A stretch of DNA of 64,000 bases from Candidatus Avoscillospira avicola (GCA_018712245.1 DVHE01000058.1:35887-99886), one strand, 5' to 3'; shown: positions 48,632 to 56,690, counted from the stretch's first letter. The notes: generated from the letters alone by a model not told the origin. Made by a program: numbers and translations.

Positions 48632-49987
48632 CTATTCTACAATGACCTTGCCCTGGTTGAGGGCGTCGATGCCGGCGCGGATTTTCTCGGCGGCGGCTTC
48701 GGCGGAGAGGGTCTCCTGGACGCCGGTGCGCAGGTCCTTCACGGAGCAGAGGCCCTGGGCGATCTCGTCCTCACCCAGGAACACGGCGTAGGGGATGGCC
48801 AGCTTGTCGGCATAGGACATCTTGGCCTTGAACTTCTTCTGCTCCAGATAGAGCTGGGTGCGGATGCCCTGCTCCCGGAAGGCCGTGGCCAGGCGGATGG
48901 CCGGGGAGAGGTCCGCAGTCATGGGCAGGATCAGCGCGTCGGCGGGAGCGGTGTTCAGCGTGTCGCTGAGCATATGCTGCTCGCCCAGCACGTAGAAGAG
49001 CCGGGTCAGGCCGATGGAGATGCCCACGCCGGGCAGCTGCTTGTCGATGTAGTACTCGGCCAGGTTGTCGTAGCGTCCGCCGGAGCAGACGGAGCCGATC
49101 TCCGGGTGGTCCAGGAGGGTGGTCTCATAGACGGTGCCGGTGTAGTAGTCCAGGCCCCGGGCGATGGTCAGGTCCACGGCGAAGTTCTCCTGGGGAACGC
49201 CGAAGTCGGCCAGATAGCCCACCACGGTCTTCAGCTCGTCCAGGCCCTGGTCCAGCTTCTCGCTGCGGCCCCGGTAGGCGTCCAGCGCCGTCAGCACCGC
49301 TTCGTTGGTGCCGGTGATGGCCATGAAGCTGAGAATTTCGTCGGCCTTGTCGGCGGGGATAGAGAGGTCCTCCACCAGAATCTTGCGGACATTCTCGGCG
49401 CCGATCTTTTCCAGCTTGTCGGCGGTGCGCATGATGTCGGCGGACTGCTCCGTGAGGCCCAGGGATTCGTAGAAACCGTTGAGGACCTTCCGGTTGTTGA
49501 CCCTGATCTGGAAGCGCTTGAGGCCCAGGGCCGTGAAGATGGCGTAGATCACCGAGGGAATCTCGGCCTCGTTGACGATGTCCAGCTTGCCGTCGCCAAT
49601 GATATCAATGTCGGCCTGGTAGAACTCCCGGAACCGGCCCCGCTGGGCCCGTTCGCCCCGGTAGACCTTGCCGATCTGGTAGCGGCGGAAGGGGAAGGAC
49701 AGCTCGCCGTAGTGCAGCGCCACGTACTTGGCCAGGGGGACCGTCAGGTCAAACCGGAGGGCCAGGTCGCTGTCGCCCTTGGTGAAGCGGTAAATCTGCT
49801 TTTCGGTCTCGCCGCCGCCCTTGGCCAGCAGGACCTCCGCCGACTCAATGGCTGGGGTGTCCAGGGGGGTGAAGCCGTAGCGGGCGTAGGTGGTGCGGAG
49901 GATCTCCATGATCCGCTCCATCTGCTGCTGCGGCCCGGGCAGCAGTTCCATAAAGCCGGAAAGCGTGCGGGGTTTCATCGATGCCAT
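48632..49987 (-). CDS. hisS: Histidyl-tRNA synthetase
   Basis: A 451-residue class II synthetase. Motif 2 is YRGERAQRGRFREFYQ near residue 115, the His-binding signature is LDYYTGTVYE near residue 263 and motif 3 lies in GVGISIGLTRLFYVL near residue 310. ATG 49987 is used; an ATG nine bases later (MKPRT) is also possible. The open frame continues far upstream through the T-box leader, but that stretch is regulatory RNA. Expression with aspS should respond to uncharged tRNA through the T-box. Confidence 0.94.
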   Translation of the reverse strand: MASMKPRTLSGFMELLPGPQQQMERIMEILRTTYARYGFTPLDTPAIESAEVLLAKGGGETEKQIYRFTKGDSDLALRFDLTVPLAKYVALHYGELSFPFRRYQIGKVYRGERAQRGRFREFYQADIDIIGDGKLDIVNEAEIPSVIYAIFTALGLKRFQIRVNNRKVLNGFYESLGLTEQSADIMRTADKLEKIGAENVRKILVEDLSIPADKADEILSFMAITGTNEAVLTALDAYRGRSEKLDQGLDELKTVVGYLADFGVPQENFAVDLTIARGLDYYTGTVYETTLLDHPEIGSVCSGGRYDNLAEYYIDKQLPGVGISIGLTRLFYVLGEQHMLSDTLNTAPADALILPMTADLSPAIRLATAFREQGIRTQLYLEQKKFKAKMSYADKLAIPYAVFLGEDEIAQGLCSVKDLRTGVQETLSAEAAAEKIRAGIDALNQGKVIVE

Positions 49988-50113
49988 AGTGTGAAAATTC
50001 CTTTCTGTGGAATGGGGATTCGGAGTTGAGGCCGCGCAAAAGCGGCGGGGCGGAACCATCGCGGCACAGCGGTCATGGGGCACAGATGCCATGCGTCCCT
50101 GTGCCGTTCCTGC

Positions 50114-50340
50114 AAAAAAATATACTCCCGTCCCGTCAATCTCATGGGACGAGAGTATGCCGCGCATACTTCGTGGTGCCACCCACGTTCGGGGAAAGCT
50201 CCCCCTCTCATGCCGGAGCGCGCCGGCGCGCTTGGCTCGGCGGGTGTCCTTCCCGGGGTGCTTCATGCAGGAGGCTTGCAGCCTGGGCCTCCCTCTCTGG
50301 GGCATCGCACCGCGGTACTCGTCCCGCGTCATGGCCGGAG
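50114..50340 (-). promoter_or_regulatory. T-box leader of hisS-aspS, overlapping Asp/His specifier
   Basis: Read leftward, the leader has Stem I features (CCAGAGAGGGAGG, then GGCTGCAAGCC), the specifier region GGACACC (50243-50249), the T-box GGGTGGCACCACG (50172-50184) and a terminator (50121-50159) with a T-run at 50114-50120. The specifier contains GAC (Asp, 50248-50246) and CAC (His, 50246-50244) sharing one C. This matches the operon encoding both synthetases. Confidence 0.9.
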
Positions 50341-50343
50341 AAA

Positions 50344-50760
50344 TCAGCGCAGAGAGCGCTTGGGGCGAATCATCTCGCGCCAGTCCAGGTCGCCGCGCTG
50401 GAGGCCGAGGATCAGCATCTCCGCGGAGGCCAGGTTGGTGGCGCAGGGGACATTGTAGCTGTCGCACAGGTGGATGGTCTGCATCACCCGCTGATCCTCC
50501 CAGGGGTCGTTGCCGTTGGGGTCGGAGAAGAGGAGGACCATATCGATCTCATTGTAGGCGATGCGCACGTCCACCTGCTGGTGGCCGCCCTGATGGCTGG
50601 ACAAAAACAGGGAGACCGGCAGGCCGGTGGCCTCTGCCACCAGGCGCCCGGTGGTGGCCGTGGCGGACAGGTTGTGCTTGGACAAAATGCTCTTGTAGGC
50701 GGTGCAGAACTGGACCATCAATTCCTTTTTCTTGTCGTGTGCCATCAAGGTAATGTTCAT
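50344..50760 (-). CDS. Methylglyoxal-synthase-like protein with altered active site
   Basis: A 138-residue protein of the MgsA/MGS-like fold. The start (ITLMAHDKKKELM) keeps the first conserved Asp and ATATTGRLV the phosphate loop. The usual GGDQQ motif, whose Asp is the catalytic base in E. coli MgsA, reads GGHQQ here (near residue 67), while the later FSDPNGNDPW keeps its Asp. So it may be inactive, use His, or have another role. ATG 50760 follows GGGGTGA. It ends where the T-box leader begins, so hisS may be partly transcribed from this gene's promoter. Confidence 0.78.
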   Translation of the reverse strand: MNITLMAHDKKKELMVQFCTAYKSILSKHNLSATATTGRLVAEATGLPVSLFLSSHQGGHQQVDVRIAYNEIDMVLLFSDPNGNDPWEDQRVMQTIHLCDSYNVPCATNLASAEMLILGLQRGDLDWREMIRPKRSLR

Positions 50761-50793
50761 AGCGTTCACCCCATATCAAAACAAGTAGATTGC

Positions 50794-51531
50794 CTATATG
50801 CGAACGAAGGGCTGCCGAATGCCCAGCAGACGGCGGGCGATGTGGCGGCAGGCCAGGGCGGCGCCCCGGCTGGAGTAGCTGAGGAGCGGCTCGCCGGCGG
50901 CGGCGGCCAGGGGGACGGTTTCGTCCTCCGGGACCAGCCCCAGCAGGGGCAGACCCACGGCGTCCATGATGTCGTCCACGGTGGCGTGGGTGCGGCGGAA
51001 AAAGCGGCGGCGGATGCGATTGACCACCAGCCGCGGCGCTGCCTGGGACAGGCGCTCCAGCAGCTCGGCGGTGCGGGCACCGTCCCGCAGGGAGGCGGGG
51101 TCGCTGCCGGTGACGACCAGGGCCTGGTCGGCACACTGCACGGCCAGACGGAAGCCGGCGCCGACGCCGGCGGGGGCGTCCAGCAGGACGAAATCAAAGG
51201 CGGCGCGGGCCTCTTGGAGAAAGGCGGCGAACTGGGCCGTGTCCACGGACTCCGGCGCTTCGGTGACGGGAGCCGTGAGGAAGGAGAGGACGGGGAACCG
51301 GGGGTGGGCCGTGGCCCGGGAGAGGGGATACTCCCCGCGCATCACGGCGGTGAAGGGAATTGCCGGCTCTTCGCCCAGGCCCAGGGAGAGATCCAGGTTG
51401 CGCAAGCCCAAATCCAGGTCCAGCAGCAGGACGGACTGGCCCTCCTGCGCCAGGGCGCAGGCGATGGCTGCGCAAAGGGAGGTTTTTCCGGTGCCGCCCT
51501 TGCCGGACACCACAGCCAAAACCTGACCCAA
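50794..51531 (-). CDS. MinD/ParA-family ATPase
   Basis: A 245-residue P-loop protein with the deviant Walker A SGKGGTGKTSL near residue 10, a switch-I Asp in LLLDLDLGLRNLDLSLG and FVLLDAPAGVGAGF near residue 120. These fit MinD-like septum-positioning ATPases, though no minC or minE is adjacent and the C-terminal membrane helix is weak (HIARRLLGIRQPF). I place the start at TTG 51531 after GGGAGGG; ATG 51546 and 51564 are alternatives. It has its own promoter and is followed by the MgsA-like gene after 33 bases. Confidence 0.8.
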   Translation of the reverse strand: MGQVLAVVSGKGGTGKTSLCAAIACALAQEGQSVLLLDLDLGLRNLDLSLGLGEEPAIPFTAVMRGEYPLSRATAHPRFPVLSFLTAPVTEAPESVDTAQFAAFLQEARAAFDFVLLDAPAGVGAGFRLAVQCADQALVVTGSDPASLRDGARTAELLERLSQAAPRLVVNRIRRRFFRRTHATVDDIMDAVGLPLLGLVPEDETVPLAAAAGEPLLSYSSRGAALACRHIARRLLGIRQPFVRI

Positions 51532-51562
51532 TCCACTCCCTCCCATCGAAAAAGTCAAACTC

Positions 51563-51591
51563 ATTATATCCCAAGGACGAGAAAAAAGCAA
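51563..51591 (-). promoter_or_regulatory. Promoter of the MinD-like gene
   Basis: TTGCTT (51586-51591) and TATAAT (51563-51568) on the minus strand, 17 bases apart. The start of transcription near 51556 supports the TTG start at 51531. Confidence 0.75.
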
Positions 51592-51599
51592 GATGATAC

Positions 51600-51643
51600 A
51601 AAAAAATTCTCCTGTTTTTCTGGAAAAATACCAGAAAAACAGG
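51600..51643 (-). terminator. Terminator of the response regulator gene
   Basis: A 13-bp perfect stem CCTGTTTTTCTGG/CCAGAAAAACAGG (51611-51623 with 51631-51643), followed leftward by seven T residues. Confidence 0.87.
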
Positions 51644-51674
51644 AACTTTTCACAGCGGTTGGTGGGCGAGGGGC

Positions 51675-52349
51675 CTACCGGGGAGCGGCCAGCCGGTAGC
51701 CCACGCCCCGGACGGTTTCGATCAGCTCCCCGCAGTGCCCCAGCTTTTGACGCAGGGTGCGAATGTGGACGTCCACCGTGCGGGTCTCACCCAGGTATTC
51801 CATGCCCCAGACCTGGTCCTGAATCTGACTGCGGGAAAGGACCAGCCCGGGATGGGTGACGAAAAGGCAGAGAATCTCAAACTCCTTGGGCGTGAGCGCC
51901 ACGCTGACGCCGTCCACCAAGGTCTCCCGCCGGGCGGGGCTGACCCGCAGCGCGCCCAGGCAGTACTCCTGGGGCGGCGGCGTGGACTGGCTGCGGCGCA
52001 GGACCGCCCGAATCCGGGAAAACAGCTCCAGCATCCCGAAGGGCTTGGGCAGGTAGTCGTCGGCGCCGTTGTCCAGGCCCAGGACCTTGTCGAACTCGGT
52101 GTCCTTGGCGGAGAGGATGATGACCGGCACGTGGCGGGTGGTGGGTGCGGCCCGCAGCCGCTTCAGGACACTGAGGCCGTCCTCCTCCGGCAGCATCAGG
52201 TCCAGCAGTACCAGCTCGGGAACTTGCCGCTCCAGCGCGGCAAAAAACTGCGAGGGCTTTTCAAAGCCCTGGGCCTCGTAGCCCTGGCCCGTCAGAGCAT
52301 AGAGGACAAACTCCCGGATATTGGCGTCGTCCTCCACCAGATAGATCAT
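51675..52349 (-). CDS. OmpR/PhoB-family response regulator
   Basis: A 224-residue two-component regulator. The receiver has the acidic pair in IYLVEDDANIREF, the phospho-Asp in LVLLDLMLPEEDG (about residue 51) and the Lys in IILSAKDTEFDK. The C-terminal winged helix reads ALTPKEFEILCLFVTHPG and ends GVGYRLAAPR, typical of PhoB/OmpR. No kinase gene is adjacent, yet a PhoR-like kinase gene lies 9 kb away at 61319. A clean promoter and terminator show a single-gene unit. Confidence 0.93.
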   Translation of the reverse strand: MIYLVEDDANIREFVLYALTGQGYEAQGFEKPSQFFAALERQVPELVLLDLMLPEEDGLSVLKRLRAAPTTRHVPVIILSAKDTEFDKVLGLDNGADDYLPKPFGMLELFSRIRAVLRRSQSTPPPQEYCLGALRVSPARRETLVDGVSVALTPKEFEILCLFVTHPGLVLSRSQIQDQVWGMEYLGETRTVDVHIRTLRQKLGHCGELIETVRGVGYRLAAPR

Positions 52350-52379
52350 CCGCCCGCCTCCTTTTTCAGTGCTGCTTCT

Positions 52380-52408
52380 ATCATACCGGAAACCGGCCCG
52401 GGATACAA
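52380..52408 (-). promoter_or_regulatory. Promoter of the response regulator gene
   Basis: TTGTAT (52403-52408) and TATGAT (52380-52385) on the minus strand with a 17-base spacer, before AAAGGAGG and ATG 52349. Confidence 0.72.
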
Positions 52409-52427
52409 GGAAAATCTGCGGGCCGCC

Positions 52428-53807
52428 TCACTGGGCCGCCGCGTCCATCCGGTCAAAGGTGTGAATCCAGTCGGCCTTGCGGTAGTAGATGATGAAGATC
52501 ACGGAGCTGAGGAACCAGGTCAGGGGATAGGCCGTGAAGACCACCTGAATGTTGGGAATCAGCCGGACCATCAGGGAGATGTACGCGATGCGCAGCACAC
52601 ACCAGACGCTGAGCATAATGACCATGGGCACCATGGCCTTGCCGGCGCCCCGCAGGATGCCCGCCATGCAGTGGCTCAGGGCCAGGAGACCGTAGAAAAA
52701 GACCTCGGTCTGGGCCTGGACGGTGCCGTAGCGGATCACGTCCGGGTCGCTGTTAAACAGGGATACCAGGAACGGGGCCGCGAAAAAGATGATCGCGCCC
52801 ACCGCCTCGGCGGCAATTACGGAGCAGAGGATGCCGAACCGGGCGCCTCGCCGCACCCGGTCATACTGCTTGGCGCCCAGGTTCTGGCTGACAAAGGTGG
52901 CCAGGCCCATGGCGAAGCAGGTGACAGGCAGGAAGCCGAAGCCCTCGATCTTGGCGTAGGAGCCGCAGCCGGCCATGGCGTCGGAGCCAAAGGCGTTGAT
53001 GTTGGCCTGCACTACCACGTTGGCCAGGCCGATGACGGAGTTCTGGATGCCCGAGGGCAGGCCGAAGCGGACGATCTGCCGGAGCATGGGCAGGTGAAAG
53101 CGGATGTCTCGGAGGTTGACGCGGTAGTCGTCACTGGAGCGCACCAGCTGCCAGATGCAAAGGCCCGCCGAGGCGGCCTGGGAGATCACCGTGGCCGCAG
53201 CAGCCGAGGCCACGCCCCAGCGGAACACCGCCACGAAGAGCAGGTCCAGCGCCACGTTGATGAAGGAGGAGAGGATCAAATAGTAGAGGGGGTGGCGGCT
53301 GTCGCCCACGGCCTGGAGGATGCCCACGGCAATGTTGTAGAGGAACACCGCCAGGCAGCCGTAGAAGTAAGTGCGGAAATAGGCGATGGAGTTGGGCAGC
53401 ACGTCCGAAGGCGTGCCCATCCACCGCAGGAGCTGCGGCGTGAGGGCCACGCCGGCCGCCGTCAGCACCAGGCCGCCCACCAGGCCGAAGGCCAGGCCGG
53501 TATGGACGGCCAGATGGAGGTTTTCCTTGTCCTGGGCGCCGTAGTATTTGGCGATCAGCACGCCGGCGCCCAGGGCGGTGCCCTGCAGCAAACCGATGAT
53601 CATAAAGATCAGGTTGGACGAGGAGCTGACGGCGGCCAGGGCCTCTTTGCCGATGAAGTTGCCGACGATCAGCGTGTCGGCGGTGTTGTAGAGCTGCTGG
53701 AACAAATTGCCCAGGAAGATCGGAATGGCAAAGGATACCAGCCCCTTCCAGATGGAGCCCTCCAGCATGGAAGTGTTGTTGCGAAACGCCGAGACGCGAA
53801 TGCCCAT
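52428..53807 (-). CDS. MATE-family multidrug exporter
   Basis: A 459-residue inner-membrane protein with about twelve hydrophobic segments, of the multidrug and toxin extrusion family. The start FAIPIFLGNLFQQLYNTADTL, followed by VGNFIGKEALAAVSSSSNL, is diagnostic, and the second half repeats the pattern (LPSGIQNSVIGLANVVVQANI). It should exchange Na+ or H+ for cationic compounds. ATG 53807 follows GAGGTGAAC. It lies alone between a regulator and a P-loop gene; a strong hairpin sits in its leader. Confidence 0.92.
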   Translation of the reverse strand: MGIRVSAFRNNTSMLEGSIWKGLVSFAIPIFLGNLFQQLYNTADTLIVGNFIGKEALAAVSSSSNLIFMIIGLLQGTALGAGVLIAKYYGAQDKENLHLAVHTGLAFGLVGGLVLTAAGVALTPQLLRWMGTPSDVLPNSIAYFRTYFYGCLAVFLYNIAVGILQAVGDSRHPLYYLILSSFINVALDLLFVAVFRWGVASAAAATVISQAASAGLCIWQLVRSSDDYRVNLRDIRFHLPMLRQIVRFGLPSGIQNSVIGLANVVVQANINAFGSDAMAGCGSYAKIEGFGFLPVTCFAMGLATFVSQNLGAKQYDRVRRGARFGILCSVIAAEAVGAIIFFAAPFLVSLFNSDPDVIRYGTVQAQTEVFFYGLLALSHCMAGILRGAGKAMVPMVIMLSVWCVLRIAYISLMVRLIPNIQVVFTAYPLTWFLSSVIFIIYYRKADWIHTFDRMDAAAQ

Positions 53808-53838
53808 TTCCCGTTCACCTCATAAAATGGCAGATGAT

Positions 53839-53869
53839 TCCGGCGACGGGACGCCGTCCCGTCGCCGGA
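53839..53869 (-). promoter_or_regulatory. Leader hairpin before the MATE gene
   Basis: A perfect 13-bp stem TCCGGCGACGGGA/TCCCGTCGCCGGA (53839-53851 with 53857-53869), about 30 bases before the MATE start. No T-run follows. Possibly an mRNA 5' stabiliser or part of an unrecognised regulatory leader. Confidence 0.55.
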
Positions 53870-53935
53870 GCAGCGACGCTGCAAACAATAATTTTAACCG
53901 GGGACTGACGATTTGTCAATCCAGGCGCGCGGCCC

Positions 53936-53968
53936 AAAAACGCCGCAGCCGACTGTTCGGCTGCGGCG
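53936..53968 (-). terminator. Terminator of the P-loop gene
   Basis: A 12-bp stem CGCCGCAGCCGA/TCGGCTGCGGCG (53941-53952 with 53957-53968), followed leftward by TTTTT. Confidence 0.87.
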
Positions 53969-54004
53969 GCGATCTATATCACAAGAAACCTTGGGCTATG
54001 CGAC

Positions 54005-54415
54005 TTAGCGATACTTGGTGATGCTTTCGGGGAGCTTCTCCGGGTCGTCGGAGATGGACAGGGTGAACTCCAGCTTGTTGGTTTTGCCAAACTGCTCGCA
54101 CCAAGCGAGGAACTCGGCGGTGGCTTCGGGATCGCTGGTGCCGGAGAGCTTGTAAAGCCCGTCGATGAAGATGTGGGAAATATCAAAATTACCGGCATGG
54201 AGACCGCTGATAAAGCCCTTCAAGAAGAGGTAGCTGCCGATATCATATTCACTGGCGTCGATAAGACGGACACGATAATCAATGTCAAAAGTCAGGGCGC
54301 TGCCCTTTTCAATGCAGACCATGCTGCCGGATTCCGTTTTGATGGATGTATTGATGGCGTCGATCAACTGCTTGGTCTTACCGGAACCTTTAAGACCCAT
54401 AATTACCTTAACCAT
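54005..54415 (-). CDS. Orphan P-loop ATP-binding protein, 136 residues
   Basis: A short cytoplasmic protein beginning MVKVIMGLKGSGKTKQLIDAI, with the Walker A loop GLKGSGKT at residues 7-14. The mid-part HIFIDGLYKLSG near residue 82 is a Walker B-like strand ending in Asp. The fold is probably a minimal RecA/thymidine-kinase-like core. It has an excellent promoter, AAGGAGG site and terminator, and codon use is lower in GC than its neighbours. No partner gene is adjacent and I do not recognise a characterised family. Confidence 0.78.
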   Translation of the reverse strand: MVKVIMGLKGSGKTKQLIDAINTSIKTESGSMVCIEKGSALTFDIDYRVRLIDASEYDIGSYLFLKGFISGLHAGNFDISHIFIDGLYKLSGTSDPEATAEFLAWCEQFGKTNKLEFTLSISDDPEKLPESITKYR

Positions 54416-54463
54416 AGGAAAGACCTCCTTAATTGCCGTAGGGGGCTAGTCCCCTTTCTCACA

Positions 54464-54492
54464 TTCTAACAGCTTTACACAGGGATTACAAG
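54464..54492 (-). promoter_or_regulatory. Promoter of the P-loop gene
   Basis: TTGTAA (54487-54492) and TAGAAT (54464-54469) on the minus strand with a 17-base spacer. A small GGGGACTAGCCCC hairpin lies in the leader. Confidence 0.75.
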
Positions 54493-54525
54493 TGTTAGAT
54501 TTGCCTAAAATCCCGGGATGGGAAT

Positions 54526-55806
54526 CTACGCATCGGTGCCCTGCAGCTGGTCGATGGCCCGCTGCCGCACGGCGTCCGGCTCTGGGCCGAAGGGCTCTTC
54601 TCCGCACAGCCGGGCGGTGAGGGCGGAGGAGAGTTCCAGGAAGAGGAACAGCGCGCCCAGGGACTGGGCAGTCAGCTCCCCGGCGTCCAGCTCCACCAGG
54701 GGCACACCGGCCAGGCTGTGGCAGTCCGTCAGGGCCTGGGCCGTCTGGCGCTCCACGTCCTCCAGGCTGCGGCCAGAGAGGAAGCCCAGGCCGTCGTAGT
54801 CCTTCCAGTCCATCTCCACCGGCACCTTTTTGGCCATGGGGGCGAAGTGGAGCAGGGTTTCAAACACGCGGCCCCTGCCGTTGCCTGCCATGGACTCCAG
54901 GGCCGACAGCTCGCCGGGGAGCAGCACCGTCTCCGTCGTCAGGGCTGTGCCGCTGCCGGTGTGCCAGCGCCAGGTGCTTTGCCGCCACCACTGGCCCAGG
55001 GCGGACAGGCTGTGGTCGAAGCAGCAGAGGAGTTCCCGTTCCCGGCCCTGGCCGGCCAGCACGGCCCTGGCCATGGCGTAGAGCCAGGCGGGGTTTTCAA
55101 AGGAGCGCACGTCGGTGGCCTCGTAGGCCTCCACAGCTCCCTCCAGCACGTCCAGCGGGTCGATGCCGGCGACGGCCATGGGAATCAGGGCGCCGGCGGT
55201 GAAGATGGACTGGCTGCCGCCCAGCTCCCGGGGCATGGGGAACAGCTCATAGCCCTCCTCCTGGCCCATCCGGTGGAGGGGGGAACCCACCAGGGTGGAG
55301 ACGAAGATCCTGTTCTTGGCGGTGGGGCCGTACTTGCGCTCCATCAGCCACCGGAGGCCTCGGGCGGTGATGTTGACGCCCAGCTCCTGGCCGGTGGGGG
55401 AGAGGAGCAGGAGGCTGTACTCCCGGTCCTCCAGCAGGCGGCTCAGCTCCAGCCACTGGCGGCTGTTGAGGGAGGAACCCACGAACAGCACCTGGGGCGT
55501 CTGGAGGAGGTTGCGTCCGGCGCCGCAGTAGGCCTCGATGGCGGCCCGGGCGGCGGAGGCAGGCTCCGCGACGCCGCACACCACCAGCACTTCGGCGTCC
55601 GACACGATCTGCTCGGCGGCCCGCTCAATGCCGCGGATCAGCCGGGCCTGGACGTGGTCCGGCTGGGAGAGCCAGCCCAGGAAATCCGGCCCGCCGGCCT
55701 GGTGGGACCGCAGCTTCTGATGGGCGTCGAAGACCTCCCGCTCGCGGCCCAAAAGCTCCGGCAGACTGACCGCGCCCCAGACGTTGGAAATATCGACATT
55801 GACCAT
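54526..55806 (-). CDS. Phosphoglucose-isomerase-fold protein with degenerate active site
   Basis: A 426-residue protein that follows clostridial phosphoglucose isomerase from end to end (GPDFLGWLSQPD, IVSDAEVLVVCGV, ENEx-type YELFPMPRELGG, LIPMAVAGIDP, LLCCFDHSLSALGQWWRQ). Yet each catalytic block is replaced: the GIGGSYLG loop reads GVAEPASA (about residue 78), SKSGTTTE reads SPTGQELG (about 136), GGRFS reads GGSQS (about 196), the Glu in the LFGESEGK block and the His in the LHSMGQ block are absent. It is unlikely to isomerise sugars. ATG 55806 follows AAAGGAGG. A sugar-phosphate sensor or structural role is possible but not shown. Confidence 0.85.
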   Translation of the reverse strand: MVNVDISNVWGAVSLPELLGREREVFDAHQKLRSHQAGGPDFLGWLSQPDHVQARLIRGIERAAEQIVSDAEVLVVCGVAEPASAARAAIEAYCGAGRNLLQTPQVLFVGSSLNSRQWLELSRLLEDREYSLLLLSPTGQELGVNITARGLRWLMERKYGPTAKNRIFVSTLVGSPLHRMGQEEGYELFPMPRELGGSQSIFTAGALIPMAVAGIDPLDVLEGAVEAYEATDVRSFENPAWLYAMARAVLAGQGRERELLCCFDHSLSALGQWWRQSTWRWHTGSGTALTTETVLLPGELSALESMAGNGRGRVFETLLHFAPMAKKVPVEMDWKDYDGLGFLSGRSLEDVERQTAQALTDCHSLAGVPLVELDAGELTAQSLGALFLFLELSSALTARLCGEEPFGPEPDAVRQRAIDQLQGTDA

Positions 55807-55885
55807 GGAGAGCCTCCTTTGAATTGCCCAGCCCGCCGGCGCCAAAGGGGAAGCCGTGCCGGTGGATTGCATATTACGTAGATTT

Positions 55886-55894
55886 ATTCTACCA
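55886..55894 (-). promoter_or_regulatory. Extended -10 promoter for the PGI-like gene
   Basis: TGGTAGAAT on the minus strand, with a weak TTTTCA 17 bases upstream of the -10 core (55909-55914). It lies about 80 bases before the start codon. Confidence 0.6.
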
Positions 55895-56454
55895 CAATCC
55901 ACCGGGGTTGAAAAGAAAAAATACGTCCTGTGGAATGCGGCTGCCTTTGCCCCACCGCGCCGCCGCAGATGACGCGCAACGACTGTGCCGCGCAGCGGCC
56001 TCTCGCAGAGGGGGCGGTGGCTGCGGAAAGCTATTTATCCGCCGCACCAAAGGCCCCCTTGTGTAAAGGGCCCGCAAGGGAGCGCTGTCTGTGGCAGAAA
56101 AAGCGACCCCAGCGGCCCAGCAGCCACTGGCCTTGGCGGGCCGCAACGCGGGCCGGGAAGGTTTCGTGGCAACCCGGAACTGTCAGCCGCCAGGCTGACT
56201 GGGGGATTGACGCGGAAGTTTACCAGCACCGCATTACAACCCTTCCGGCGCTGCGCGCCACCTCCCCTTACACAGGGGAGGCTTTGACTTGCGTTCGGAG
56301 AAAGCGCTCTGGCACCGCCGCCCAGCGGACGCGCGATGCGCGCCCCTACTATGAGGACGATTGCCTCGGTGGGGGGCGTAGGGGCCGATGCCTACATCGG
56401 CCCGTGCCGCGTCGCGGCAAAAATGCCTTGCCGGTTCGATACGGCCCCAAAGAC

Positions 56455-56491
56455 GCCACGGCGGCAGGGCGAAAGGCCCTGCCGCCGTGGC
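56455..56491. repeat. 37-bp palindrome, left twin
   Basis: GCCACGGCGGCAGGGC and its inverse around GAAAG (16-bp arms). An identical copy lies at 56654-56690 in the same orientation. Together they bracket repeat copy B with only one base between. Confidence 0.9.
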
Positions 56492-56492
56492 C

Positions 56493-56652
56493 AGCGTGTC
56501 GAAAAAGTGTTTTCGCCCCGCTGTCTTAGTTTTTGCAACTTTAAATAAGTTGCAAAAACACCCTTATTGAACGCGCAGGGGGCCCTTTGCCCCCTGCACC
56601 CATCCCCCGCTCCTCTGTTGCGGTGGGTTTTAGCATAGTTTTTTGACAGTCT
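56493..56652 (-). repeat. Dispersed ~160-bp palindromic repeat, copy B
   Basis: Inverted relative to copies A and C. Its end AGCGTGTCGAAAAAGTGTTTTCGCCCCGCT touches the left 37-bp palindrome and its start (AGACTGTCAAAAAACTATG, read leftward) touches the right one. The inner blocks TTTTTGCAACTT and CAGGGGGC/GCCCCCTG are conserved. Confidence 0.85.
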
Positions 56653-56653
56653 C

Positions 56654-56690
56654 GCCACGGCGGCAGGGCGAAAGGCCCTGCCGCCGTGGC
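56654..56690. repeat. 37-bp palindrome, right twin
   Basis: Identical to 56455-56491. The direct repetition of a full palindrome on both sides of copy B resembles a duplicated target. Confidence 0.9.

Noticed and set aside
49988..50467. Upstream extension of hisS to 611 residues
   Set aside because: This stretch is the T-box leader and part of the MgsA-like gene on the same strand; HisRS motifs begin only after 49987.
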